Source of the DNA: Chromobacterium subtsugae
GTDB taxonomy: Bacteria > Pseudomonadota > Gammaproteobacteria > Burkholderiales > Chromobacteriaceae
Reading direction: 5' to 3'
NCBI RefSeq assembly: GCF_001676875.1
Contig: NZ_JYKA01000007.1
Span: forward strand, 62,001-126,000
Length of the DNA stretch: 64,000 nt
The position numbers and the translations under genes are program-made. Below the pieces are notes generated by a model. That model saw only the letters and a list, made by a program, of their open reading frames with translations, did not search any database and was not told the origin of the DNA. How positions within the stretch are numbered: the stretch's first letter is position 1; each line of letters begins with the position of its first letter. Below are positions 17,854-27,100 of the stretch, in pieces.

Positions 17854-19371
17854 ATGACCAGAATCGCCGGACAGCTCAGCCCGGAACAGCTGAAGGCGGC
17901 GCAGGACCAGGCCGCCGCCATCCCCGCCGCCGCCAAGCCCGCCATCGCCGCCGGGCAATTCGTCTACTTCGCCGCCTTCGACGGCACCAGCAACGACAAG
18001 GACAAGCTGTCGCGCGGCATGCAAAGCACCAATGCCGCCCAGCTCTACCAGCAAGTGGCCCAGGCGGCGAAAACCCGCTCCGACATCGGCTTCCATTATT
18101 TCTCCGGCCCCGGCACCGCCGGCACCCTGCCCGGTTCGGCCTTCCTGCCGCCGGCGGTGACCGCGGAAGCCGCCCGCACCGCCAATCTCGCTTACGACGA
18201 CTTTCAGAAACAGGCGTCGACCTGGCTGAAAAGCCATCCCGGCGGCAGCGTCGCGGTGGCCGCGGCCGCCTTCAGCCGCGGCAACGACGCCGCCTCGGTA
18301 TTCGCCCAGTTGCTGTACGAGCGCGGCCTGACCGATCCCGGCAGCGGCAAGATGCTGGTGCCGCCCGGCCAGCTGGGCCTGGCGGCCGCGGTGCTGTACG
18401 ACCCGGTGATGACCGGCATGTCCGGCAATATGGCCTTCCCGCCCAATAGCCGCAATCTGCTGATCCTGCGCGCCGAACACGAATACCGCAGCATGTTCCA
18501 GGCCGCCGATTTCTCCGCGCAGCGCGGCGCGGTCAACGCCAGCCTGCCCGGCAACCATTGCGACGTCGGCGGCGGCTACGACAACGGCCTGGGCGCGCTG
18601 GCGCTGCAAGCCGGCACCGGCTTCCTGCAAAAGGCCGGCCTCGCTATCGCCGACGTGCCGCAGACGCGCCGCTTCGATCCGCGCCAGCCGGCGCTGGTGC
18701 ACGACGAGGGCGTCAACCAGTACGGCCAGACCATCTGGACCACCTACGGCAGCTACGACCAGGACCGGGTGGCGCGCCGCACCGACCAGGTGGCGCGCCA
18801 GGCTGAAGTCAGCACCGCCAACGGCGTCACCACCACCCGCTTCAACGACTTCTCCGGCAAGCGGGTGCAGCTGGAGCAAAGCCAGGGGCCGGCCGGCCCG
18901 CAAGGCGTGATGACCATCCAGGACTACTTCAACGGCAGCACCAGCCGGGTGGCCTTCCCGCCCAGCGCGGCCGCCGCGCCCGCCGCCGCCCTCAGCCCGG
19001 CCAAGCAGACGCTGCTGCAACAGGCGCGCCAGGCGGTGGAACAGCTATGCCAGCGCGACAAGCTGCCGTTCAACGCCGGCCAGCGCGACAATATCGCCGC
19101 GGCGCTGGGCCACGCCGCCTGGCAGCAAGGGCTGGGCAAGGCCGGCTTCGCGCTGCTGCACGACGGCCAAAGCCGGATCAGCCTGCTGCACCCGGACAGC
19201 GCTCCCGGCGCGCGCCCGGCCACGCTGGAGCTGGCGGCCGCCGCGCTCAAGCCGGCGGCGCAATCGCTGCTGGCGCTGGCCCAGTCGCCGGACGCGGCGG
19301 CGCATGGCGCCGAAGCCAAGCCGCAGATTCTGCCGACGCGCCGTCCCGCGGCCGCCGGCATGACGCTCTGA
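17854..19371 (+). CDS. DUF2235/Tle-like hydrolase with XVIPCD-like C-terminus
   Basis: 505 residues, no signal peptide. The N-terminal alpha/beta-hydrolase part has the DUF2235 hallmarks: FAAFDGTSND at 39-48, the nucleophile elbow AAFSRGND with Ser141, and GNHCDVGGGYDNG at 233-245 holding Asp237. Such domains occur in type VI Tle phospholipase effectors. After a Pro/Ala-rich linker (about 366-380), residues 381-447 (QARQAVEQLCQRD, NIAAALGHAAWQQGL, GFALLHDG) resemble the XVIPCD signal of effectors sent to rival bacteria by the Xanthomonadales type IV system. The last 55 residues are Ala/Pro-rich. An exported protein is encoded just upstream. The secretion route is not visible in the window; VgrG, PAAR or VirB genes are absent. 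Confidence 0.75.
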   Translation: MTRIAGQLSPEQLKAAQDQAAAIPAAAKPAIAAGQFVYFAAFDGTSNDKDKLSRGMQSTNAAQLYQQVAQAAKTRSDIGFHYFSGPGTAGTLPGSAFLPPAVTAEAARTANLAYDDFQKQASTWLKSHPGGSVAVAAAAFSRGNDAASVFAQLLYERGLTDPGSGKMLVPPGQLGLAAAVLYDPVMTGMSGNMAFPPNSRNLLILRAEHEYRSMFQAADFSAQRGAVNASLPGNHCDVGGGYDNGLGALALQAGTGFLQKAGLAIADVPQTRRFDPRQPALVHDEGVNQYGQTIWTTYGSYDQDRVARRTDQVARQAEVSTANGVTTTRFNDFSGKRVQLEQSQGPAGPQGVMTIQDYFNGSTSRVAFPPSAAAAPAAALSPAKQTLLQQARQAVEQLCQRDKLPFNAGQRDNIAAALGHAAWQQGLGKAGFALLHDGQSRISLLHPDSAPGARPATLELAAAALKPAAQSLLALAQSPDAAAHGAEAKPQILPTRRPAAAGMTL

Positions 19372-19389
19372 ACGGGGACGCCGCAAATA

Positions 19390-19419
19390 AAAACGACCGG
19401 GATGCCCCGGCCGTTTTTT
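19390..19419. terminator. Bidirectional terminator after the hydrolase gene
   Basis: AAACG and CCGGG pair with CCCGG and CGTTT across a four-base loop, with one mismatch, flanked by A and T runs. It lies between the hydrolase stop and the 3' end of the convergent peptidase gene and can serve both. Confidence 0.8.
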
Positions 19420-19439
19420 CCTGTGCGCCGCGCCGGCGC

Positions 19440-21314
19440 TCAGTGCACGCTGGCGGGGTAGCGTTGCGCCACCCAGGCTTCAAAGCGATGGAACATCGCC
19501 TCGTCGCCGTCGCCGTTGTCGGCGATCAGCTCGGCGCCGTGCACCAGGCGGATGCGGGCATCCAGCGCGTCCGGGTACTGCCGCGGGTAGTCGCGCGCGG
19601 CGGACGCGGCGATCCGCGTCTCGGCATCGGCCCAGGCCTGCTCGACGCTCTGGGTGCAGGATTCGGCCAGGTAGCGGGCGTTGAACGGCTCGCCGGTCAG
19701 GCTGACCAGGGTGGCGTTGTGGTTGATGCTGTTGCCCGGCGCCCAGTAGTGGCGGGCCAGCTGCGGGCCGATGGCCGGGTTGTCGGTCAGGTAGCCGTAC
19801 TCGCGCAGGAAATGGGCGCGGGTCTGATACACCGCCATATTGGCCAGCAGATAGCCGTGATAGGCGGCGGCCGACTCCTGGTTCAGCAGGTGCGGAATCG
19901 CCAGCAGCGGCCGCGGGCTGACCGCGATGCCGAGGATGCGCTGTTCGGACGCGCGCGCCAACTCCAGGATGCGGCCGGCGGTCAGCTCGCTCTCCGGCAG
20001 CGCGTAAAGCGCGCGCTCGAAGTAAGCCACCACCGCGATCGAGCGTTCGGCGAAGGCGGCGAACGGCTGCGTCGCCTCGATGCGGGCGCGGATCAGCGCG
20101 TCCGGAATGACTTCGCCCCGGCTGTCGCGGGCATAGCGCTTCAGCCAGTCGGCGTCGTCCAGCAGGCTGTCGCAGAACATGCTCTGGGTTTCGGCGTAAG
20201 CCATCGACGTCGGCGCGAACTCCTGCGAGAAGCACGGCGAATTTTGCGCGACGTTGGCGAAATGCGCGGCGTGGCCGCCCTCGTGGAACAAGGTGTTGAT
20301 CGCGCGCGCGCCGCTGCCCACCTGGTCCGGCTTGGCGTCGGCGGTGAAGTTGATCTGGCCGGCCACCCAGGCCGCGCCGTCCTGGAAGGCGGGAATCGGG
20401 CCGTGGCAGAAACCGTTCTGGTACTTGCCCTCGCGCTCCACCAGGTCCAGCTGCATGGTGGCGCCGCGGTACTGGATGCCCAGGCGGCGGAAACTCAGCA
20501 CCCAGCGCTCCACCGCCTTGGCGAACGGCAGGTAGGGGTCGATCTGGCGGGTGACGTCGCCGCTCATGTGGAAGCGCAGATTGTGCGCCTTCAGCGCGTC
20601 GTCGCCGTGCTTGGCCTGCAATTGCGCCAGCGCGCGCTGGTTGGCGTCGCGGGTGCGGGCTTCGAAGTCGTCGAGGATGGCGAACAACTCGTCCGGCGTC
20701 ATCTGCTCGTTCTTTTCCACCTTGTATGCGAAGTAGTCGGCGTAACCGAGGCTGCGCGCCAGCGCGTTGCGCTGCTTGACGATGTCGATGAAGCCGTTGT
20801 CCAGCGCCCAACGCTCCAGGCCCAGCAGCGCGTCGTGCGAGCTCTTGCGCGCCGCCTCGTCGCGGTTGGTGCCCATATTGGTCATCAGCATGCTGAGGGT
20901 GGCGTTTTCCAGCGCGCCGTTGTCGTTGACATGCTGCATCTTGAATTCGCGCCGCTTGGCGAACAGCGCCGCCTCCAGGTCGATCAGACCGGTCATCAGC
21001 CGGCGCGCCTCGTCGCTCTCGATGATATTGCTCTGGAACAGCGCCAGCCAGCCGCGGTAGCCATGCGTCAGCGCCCGCTTCTCCTCGCCGTCCGGCTGGG
21101 CCTCCAGCTGCGCCAGCGCCTGCTGCACGGCGGCCAGGCGCGCCGGGCTGGAAATGAAGTCCTTGAACGCGGCTTCGGCGGCGGCGAAGCCGGCGTGGTC
21201 GTCGGACACCGCCATATAGGTGTCCCAGAACAAATCTTCCTTGGCTTTGTGTATCGCCAGGTAATCATGGTTGAGCGCGTCGAATTCTTGGCGCAGCGCG
21301 GCCAGTGTGGTCAT
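19440..21314 (-). CDS. M3-family zinc metallopeptidase (oligopeptidase)
   Basis: 624 residues, no signal peptide, so cytoplasmic. The zinc motif HEGGH is at 344-348 in LFHEGGHAAHF, and the third ligand is probably the Glu in MAYAETQSMF about 28 residues on. The fold and length are those of M3 oligopeptidases such as PepF, which cut short peptides. The ATG at 21314 is preferred because GGAG lies eight bases upstream; an ATG two codons earlier is too close to that site. The gene converges on the hydrolase gene across the shared terminator. Confidence 0.85.
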   Translation of the reverse strand: MTTLAALRQEFDALNHDYLAIHKAKEDLFWDTYMAVSDDHAGFAAAEAAFKDFISSPARLAAVQQALAQLEAQPDGEEKRALTHGYRGWLALFQSNIIESDEARRLMTGLIDLEAALFAKRREFKMQHVNDNGALENATLSMLMTNMGTNRDEAARKSSHDALLGLERWALDNGFIDIVKQRNALARSLGYADYFAYKVEKNEQMTPDELFAILDDFEARTRDANQRALAQLQAKHGDDALKAHNLRFHMSGDVTRQIDPYLPFAKAVERWVLSFRRLGIQYRGATMQLDLVEREGKYQNGFCHGPIPAFQDGAAWVAGQINFTADAKPDQVGSGARAINTLFHEGGHAAHFANVAQNSPCFSQEFAPTSMAYAETQSMFCDSLLDDADWLKRYARDSRGEVIPDALIRARIEATQPFAAFAERSIAVVAYFERALYALPESELTAGRILELARASEQRILGIAVSPRPLLAIPHLLNQESAAAYHGYLLANMAVYQTRAHFLREYGYLTDNPAIGPQLARHYWAPGNSINHNATLVSLTGEPFNARYLAESCTQSVEQAWADAETRIAASAARDYPRQYPDALDARIRLVHGAELIADNGDGDEAMFHRFEAWVAQRYPASVH

Positions 21315-21531
21315 TGCCATTTCTCCAGGGGGTGTCGCCGCTCTGTCGGCGGCATGGTTTCCACCGGCGGACAAGACGCCGGGATGCATGAGCAAGTCTC
21401 ATTCCACAGATTGGAGACAGTCAAGACATTTCAATATTTTGTCGCGTTTTTCGCCGTCGGGACGCATGAGTAAATCAAAAGCATCATCGGCGCTGGCGAT
21501 GCGTCTCCCAGCCAGAGCGAAGCCGCACGCC

Positions 21532-22026
21532 TCAGGCCGCCAGCAGCAAATCCAGGCGGCTGCCGTCGCGCAGCGGTTGCATCTCGAAGCCCAGCCGCAT
21601 CGCCAGCATCAGCATCGCCACATTGCCGGGCGCGCAGCGCGCGCGGAAACGCGAGCATGCCAGCCGCTGGCGGCCGAAACCCAGCATCAGGCGGGCCGCC
21701 TCCTCCGCATAGCCTTGTCCCCAGACGGTTTCCGCCAGCTCGATGCCGAACTCGGCCTCGCCGCCGCATGCCTCGCGCAGCCCGACCGAGCCGATCAGCT
21801 GGCCGTCGCCGCGCCGCGCGATGGCCAGCTGCCAGGCGCGCCGCGGCTCGTCCTGCTGCGCGATGAAGCGCCGCAGCAGCATGGCCGAAAACGCCGCAGA
21901 CACCTCGGCCGGCGCGTAGCAGCGGCCAAAACCGGGGGTGCCGCGCAGCGTCTGGTAGGCAAGCAAGTCTTCGGCATGGAATTCGCGCAGCTCCAGACGC
22001 GGCGAGCGTAGCGGCAGGGTCAGCAT
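21532..22026 (-). CDS. GNAT-family acetyltransferase, RimJ/RimL type
   Basis: 164 residues. The start, LPLRSPRLELREFHAEDLLAY, is typical of the RimJ/RimL-like GNAT branch that acetylates protein N-termini or small amines. The acetyl-CoA loop reads VWGQGYAEEAARLML near residue 100, a Q-x-G-Y-A variant common in this branch. Its ATG overlaps the end of the small upstream gene by seven bases, so the two are co-translated. Confidence 0.8.
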   Translation of the reverse strand: MLTLPLRSPRLELREFHAEDLLAYQTLRGTPGFGRCYAPAEVSAAFSAMLLRRFIAQQDEPRRAWQLAIARRGDGQLIGSVGLREACGGEAEFGIELAETVWGQGYAEEAARLMLGFGRQRLACSRFRARCAPGNVAMLMLAMRLGFEMQPLRDGSRLDLLLAA

Positions 22027-22208
22027 AGGCCGCCCTTCTCCAGCCGCAGCTGTTGCAGGCGCGAGTCCAGTTGCTGGCGGCGCAGCGCGTCGGCGGCGTC
22101 CTGCGCCGGGCAGCGCGGGGAAATGAGAGTGTCGGAAGAAAAATGAACGCGCTCGTCGCCGAGCACATCGCGCAGCAAATGGCGCGACAGGGTAAAGATC
22201 GATGCCAT
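22020..22208 (-). CDS. Small hypothetical protein, 62 residues
   Basis: MASIFTLSRHLLRDVLGDER begins the protein, and a charged helix (AADALRRQQLDSRLQQLRLEK) with coiled-coil tendency closes it. No family is recognised. Support comes from its seven-base overlap with the GNAT gene and an AGGT-like ribosome site before the ATG. It could be a regulatory leader rather than a functional protein. Confidence 0.45.
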   Translation of the reverse strand: MASIFTLSRHLLRDVLGDERVHFSSDTLISPRCPAQDAADALRRQQLDSRLQQLRLEKGGLC

Positions 22209-22382
22209 GACGGCGGTACCTGTAAAGAGCGATAAAGATCAAGGCCGAGGGTGGCGCCAGGGCGGCGCGCCTCTTCCGGGCATGTTCCCGGCGGCCGGGC
22301 AGGGCGCGGCGGGAGCGCGCAGTCTGCTACCGCGGCCGATAACCGTCAAGCATATTTTTTATGCCGGTCGGATGCGTCCGGC

Positions 22383-22679
22383 TCAGCCGCGGCGGCGGCG
22401 CGCCGGTTGCCGCTGCAGCCGCCAGCGCTCCAGACTGGTGCGCAGCGCGGCGTCCATCAGCCCCAGCTGCAGGCCGACCAGCGTCGCGTACAACAGCATG
22501 CCCTGCTCCGCCGGCATCAGCGGCACCGCCCAGCCGCTCAGCCGCGGATACAGCAGCCAGGCCAGCAAGAGGCCCGCCAGCAGGGTCAATTCGACCGTGC
22601 GCCAGGACTGCGCGCGCAAGGCCAGCCGCGCGCCGATATCGGTGAGGAAAAACACCAGGCTGAGCAGGTACAAGGCCAT
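22383..22679 (-). CDS. Small inner-membrane protein, unknown
   Basis: 98 residues with three hydrophobic helices (about 2-22, 31-50 and 58-80) and a basic tail (RWRLQRQPARRRRG), which should lie in the cytoplasm. The ATG at 22679 has GGAG seven bases upstream and is preferred to one eight codons earlier. No named family is recognised. It is separate from rarD, whose terminator lies between them. Confidence 0.55.
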   Translation of the reverse strand: MALYLLSLVFFLTDIGARLALRAQSWRTVELTLLAGLLLAWLLYPRLSGWAVPLMPAEQGMLLYATLVGLQLGLMDAALRTSLERWRLQRQPARRRRG

Positions 22680-22798
22680 GGCTGGACTCCAAAAGATCGT
22701 CAAGAAAGGAAGCCGGCTCCTTGCCCGCCTGCTCCTAATATCTTTATAGCCAGCCGCCCTGGCCGTTTGGCCAGTTCTGGATGATGATCCCGAAAAAA

Positions 22799-22825
22799 TG
22801 ACAAAACCCCGCCAGAAGCGGGGTT
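22799..22825 (-). terminator. Terminator after rarD
   Basis: An 8-bp stem (AACCCCGC / GCGGGGTT) with a five-base loop is followed, on the minus strand, by TTGTCATTTTTT. It lies just beyond the rarD stop codon. Confidence 0.8.
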
Positions 22826-22846
22826 GCGATCAAGCAAGCATCGGCG

Positions 22847-23758
22847 TCAGGCGCCGGCCATGCGTCTTTCCCGCCACAAGGCGCGCAGGCCGACGGCCGA
22901 GTACAGCAGCAGCGCGGTCCAGATCAGCGCGAAGCCCAGCGCGCGGTCGCTGCCGAACGGCTCGTCGTACAGCATCACGCCCAGCGCCAGCTGGATGCTG
23001 GGGCCGACGTACTGGATCAGGCCGACGGTGGCCAGCTTGAGCCGGCGCGCGCCGGCGGCGAACATCAGCAGCGGCACCGCGGTCACCACGCCGGCGCCCA
23101 TCAGCAGCAGATCGCGCCCCAGGCCCATTTGGCCGAAAGCGCCCTGCCCCTGCCAGCCGAACCACAGCAGCGCCGCCAGCGCCAGCGGCGACATCAGGAA
23201 GGTTTCCAGCGCGAGCCCCGGCAGCGACGCCAGCGGCGCCTTCTTGCGCAGCAGGCCGTAGACGCCGAAGGTGGCTGCCAGCGACAGCGCGATCCATGGC
23301 AGCGAGCCCGCGCTGACGGTCAGCCAGATCACGCCCAGCGCCGCCAGCGCCACCGCCAGGCTCTGCGGCCGGCTCAGCCGCTCGCCCAGAAACACCCGGC
23401 CCAGCAGCACGTTGACCAGCGGATTGATGAAGTAGCCCAGGCTGCCTTCCACCACGTGGCCGGCGTTGACCGCCCAGATGTAGATCAGCCAGTTCAGCGA
23501 CAGCACCGTCGACGACAGGCCGAAAATGGCCAATTGGCGCGGCTGGCGCAAAGCGGCGCGCAGATCGCCCCATTGCCGCAGGAAAGTCAGCACCACGGCG
23601 ACGAACAATGCCGACCATACGATGCGGTGGCACAGAATTTGCAAGGCAGGCACCGCGTGCAGCGGTTTCCAGTAGAGCGGGAACAGCCCCCAGCAGATGA
23701 AGGCGCCCAGGGTATACAGCACGCCGCGGCTGGCGCCGGCGGAAGAAGATGCGGACAT
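22847..23758 (-). CDS. rarD: RarD-type EamA permease
   Basis: 303 residues with ten predicted membrane helices. The N-terminal GVLYTLGAFICWGLFPLYWK and the following LQILCHRIVWSALFV are characteristic of RarD. LNWLIYIWAVNAGHVVEGSLGYFINPL is the most conserved stretch of the family, and IQYVGPSIQLALGV lies in the second EamA unit. E. coli RarD is linked to chloramphenicol sensitivity; the natural substrate is unknown. The ATG at 23758 removes 20 non-conserved residues. Confidence 0.9.
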   Translation of the reverse strand: MSASSSAGASRGVLYTLGAFICWGLFPLYWKPLHAVPALQILCHRIVWSALFVAVVLTFLRQWGDLRAALRQPRQLAIFGLSSTVLSLNWLIYIWAVNAGHVVEGSLGYFINPLVNVLLGRVFLGERLSRPQSLAVALAALGVIWLTVSAGSLPWIALSLAATFGVYGLLRKKAPLASLPGLALETFLMSPLALAALLWFGWQGQGAFGQMGLGRDLLLMGAGVVTAVPLLMFAAGARRLKLATVGLIQYVGPSIQLALGVMLYDEPFGSDRALGFALIWTALLLYSAVGLRALWRERRMAGA

Positions 23759-23921
23759 GTGGTACTCGGCAAGACGGAATATTCCAGCACACAGCTTAAC
23801 CGCTTTGCCCACCGACAATAACCATCTTCTTCTATACAGTCCGTTTACAAAAATTTAACCGAAGCATTTTTTGCTGCACTGGCACATAAACCGCATTGCC
23901 GCGACAGATGCCGCAATCCTT

Positions 23922-23950
23922 TTGACGTTGACGTAAACGTAAACTATAGT
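23922..23950 (+). promoter_or_regulatory. Sigma-70 promoter with LiuR-like operator
   Basis: TTGACG (23922-23927) and TATAGT (23945-23950) are separated by 17 bases, a near-consensus sigma-70 promoter. The spacer holds TTGACGTAAACGTAAA; read on the other strand this is TTTACGTTTACGTCAA, close to the operator reported for LiuR, the MerR-family regulator of branched-chain amino acid breakdown. MerR regulators bind spacers in this way. The rest of the 369-base gap (23759-24127) holds no other gene. The oxidoreductase starts 178 bases downstream. Confidence 0.65.
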
Positions 23951-24127
23951 CTGGCGACATTAGGGCTAACACTCTAAGCTGCGACAGCCGCACACGCGCC
24001 GGACCCTAGGTATAAAAATAAAGTGTCACACACAGATGGCCGCCATCGCAGCAGCCGCCCGACACAGGATGCCCACAAGGCCGCCGTGGGCTGATCGCCA
24101 CAAGCGAGCACGACAGGAGGAGAAACC

Positions 24128-27100
24128 ATGTCAATCCGCCATGCAGACCTGGAAGAGAAATACACCGCCCCCACCGGCCAGGTACTGATGACTGGCATCC
24201 AGGCGCTGGTGCGCCTGCCGATGCTGCAGCAAGAACTGGACCGCGCCGCCGGCCGCCACACCGCCGGCTATGTCACCGGCTACCGCGGATCGCCCCTGGG
24301 CAACGTCGACCAGACCATGATCAAGGCCAAGAAACACCTGGACGCCCACAACGTGGTGTTCCATCCCGGCCTCAACGAAGACCTGGCCGCCACCGCGGTC
24401 TGGGGCACCCAGCAGGTGAATATTTTCGAAGGCGCCAAATACGACGGCGTCTACGCGATGTGGTACGGCAAGGGCCCGGGCGTCGACCGCTCCGGCGACG
24501 TGCTCAAGCACGGCAACGTGGCCGGCACCAGCCCGCACGGCGGGGTGCTCTTGGTGTGCGGCGACGACCACGCCGCCAAATCGTCCACCTTCCCGCACCA
24601 GTCCGACCACATCCTGGCCGCCAGCATGATCCCGGTGCTGAGCCCGTCCGGCGTGCAGGAAGTGCTGGACTACGGCCTGCACGGCTGGGCGATGAGCCGC
24701 TACTCCGGCTGCTGGGTGTCGATCAAGGCGATCACCGACACCATCGAGAGCTCGGCCATCGTCGACATCTCGCCGGAACGCTTCCAGTTCAAGATTCCCC
24801 AGGATTTCCCGATTCCCGAAGGCGGCCTCAACATCCGCTGGCCGGACACCCCGCTGGCGCAGGAAAAGCGCGTGCTGCACCACCGCCTGTACGCGGCGCT
24901 GGCCTACGCCCGCGAAAACAAGCTCAACCACATCACGCTGGATTCACCCAAGGCCCGGCTCGGCATCATCACCTGCGGCAAGAGCTACCTGGACGTGATG
25001 CAGGCGCTGGACGACCTGGGCATCAGCGAGGCGCAGGCGGCCGACATCGGCCTGCGCATCTTCAAAGTGGGCATGGTGTGGCCGCTGGAGCCGGAAGGCG
25101 TGCGCCAGTTCGCCGAAGGCCTGGAAGAGATCCTGGTGGTGGAGGAAAAACGCCAGATCATCGAATACCAATTGAAGGAACAACTGTACAACTGGCGCGA
25201 CGACGTGCGCCCGCGGGTGGTGGGCAAGTTCGCCGAAAAAGGCGAATGGGCGCTGCCGCACGGCGACTGGCTGCTGCCGGCCGCCGGCGAGCTGACCCCG
25301 GCGATGATCGCCCGCGCCATCGCCGGCCGGCTGGCGCTGATCTTCGACAGCCCGGTGATCCACGACCGCCTGAAGTTCTACGACGAAAAAGAGGCGCAGC
25401 TGGTGAAGCCGCGCGAATCCATCGCCCGCGTGCCGCACTACTGCTCCGGCTGCCCGCACAACACCAGCACCAAGGTGCCGGAAGGCAGCCGCGCGGTGGC
25501 CGGCATCGGCTGCCACTACATGGCGCACTGGATCCAGGCCGACAGCACCAAGACCTTCACCCAGATGGGCGGCGAAGGCATCACCTGGCTGGGCCAGGCG
25601 CCGTTCACCTCCACCCGCCACATCTTCACCAACCTGGGCGACGGCACCTACTTCCACTCCGGCATCCTGGCCATCCGCGCCGCGGTGGCAGGCAAGGTGA
25701 ACATCACCTACAAGATCCTGTACAACGACGCGGTGGCGATGACCGGCGGCCAGCATGTCGACGGCTATCTGGACGTGCCGATGATGACCCGCCAGCTGGC
25801 GGCCGAAGGCGTGGCCCGCATCGTGATCACCAGCGACGATCCGGACAAGTACCAGAACGCCCAGGGCCTGGCCGCCGGCATCGACGTGTTCCACCGCCGC
25901 GAGCTGGACCGCGTGCAGCGCGAGCTGCGCGATACCGCCGGCGTCACCATCCTGATCCACGACCAGACCTGCGCCGCGGAAAAACGCCGCCGCCGCAAGC
26001 GCAACGAGTTTCCCGATCCGGCCAAGCGCGCCTTCATCAACGAACGCGTCTGCGAAGGCTGCGGCGACTGCAGCCAGAAGTCCGGCTGCCTGTCGGTGCT
26101 GCCGGTGGAAACCCCGCTGGGCCGCAAGCGCAAGATCGACCAATCCAGCTGCAACAAGGACTACTCCTGTGTCGAGGGCTTCTGCCCCAGCTTCGTCACC
26201 GTGGAAGGCGGCAAGCTGAAGAAACCGGCCGGCGCCAGCGCCGATCTCGCCAAAATGCCGGCGCTGCCGGAACCGAAAATCCCGGCGCTGCATGAGCCGT
26301 TCGGCATCATGGTCACCGGCGTCGGCGGCACCGGCGTGGTCACCATCGGCCAGGTGCTGGGCATGGCGGCTTATCTCGACAACAAGGGCGTGACCGTGCT
26401 GGACATGGCCGGCCTGGCGCAGAAGGGCGGCTCGGTGTGGTCGCACGTGCGCATCGCCGACAGCCAGGAACAACTGCACGCGGTGCGCATCGCCGCCGGC
26501 GACGCCAACCTGGTGCTGGGCTGCGACCTGGTGGTGACCGCGGCCGAAGAAGCGCTGGCCAAGATGCGCGAAGGCTTCAGCCACGCCATCGTCAACAGCT
26601 ACGAATCGCCGACCAGCGCCTTCCTGAAGAACCCGGACGTGCGCTTCCCGGCCAAGGCGATGAAGGACGCCATCGTCGAATCGGTAGGCGCCGGCCGCTT
26701 CAATGAAGTCAACGCCACCCGCCTCTCCACCTCGCTGATGGGCGACGCCATCGCCGCCAATATGTTCATGCTCGGCTACGCCTGGCAAAAGGGCCTGGTG
26801 CCGGTATCGCTGGAAGCCATCATGGAGGCGGTGCGGCTGAACGGCGCCGCGGTGAAGTTCAATCAGGATGCCTTCAGCTGGGGCCGCCACGCCGCCCACG
26901 ACCCGGCGCGCGTCGAAGCGCTGGTCAGCCCGACCGCCGTGGTGGCCTTCGTTCCACGTGAAACGCCTGACGCCGTGGTCCACCACCGCGCCACCCTGCT
27001 CGCCGCCTATCAGAACGAGTCGCTGGCGGAGCGCTACAAGGCGCTGGTGCAGAAAACCCGGCAGGCCGAAGAGGCGCTGAATCCGGCCAGCGGCGCGCTG

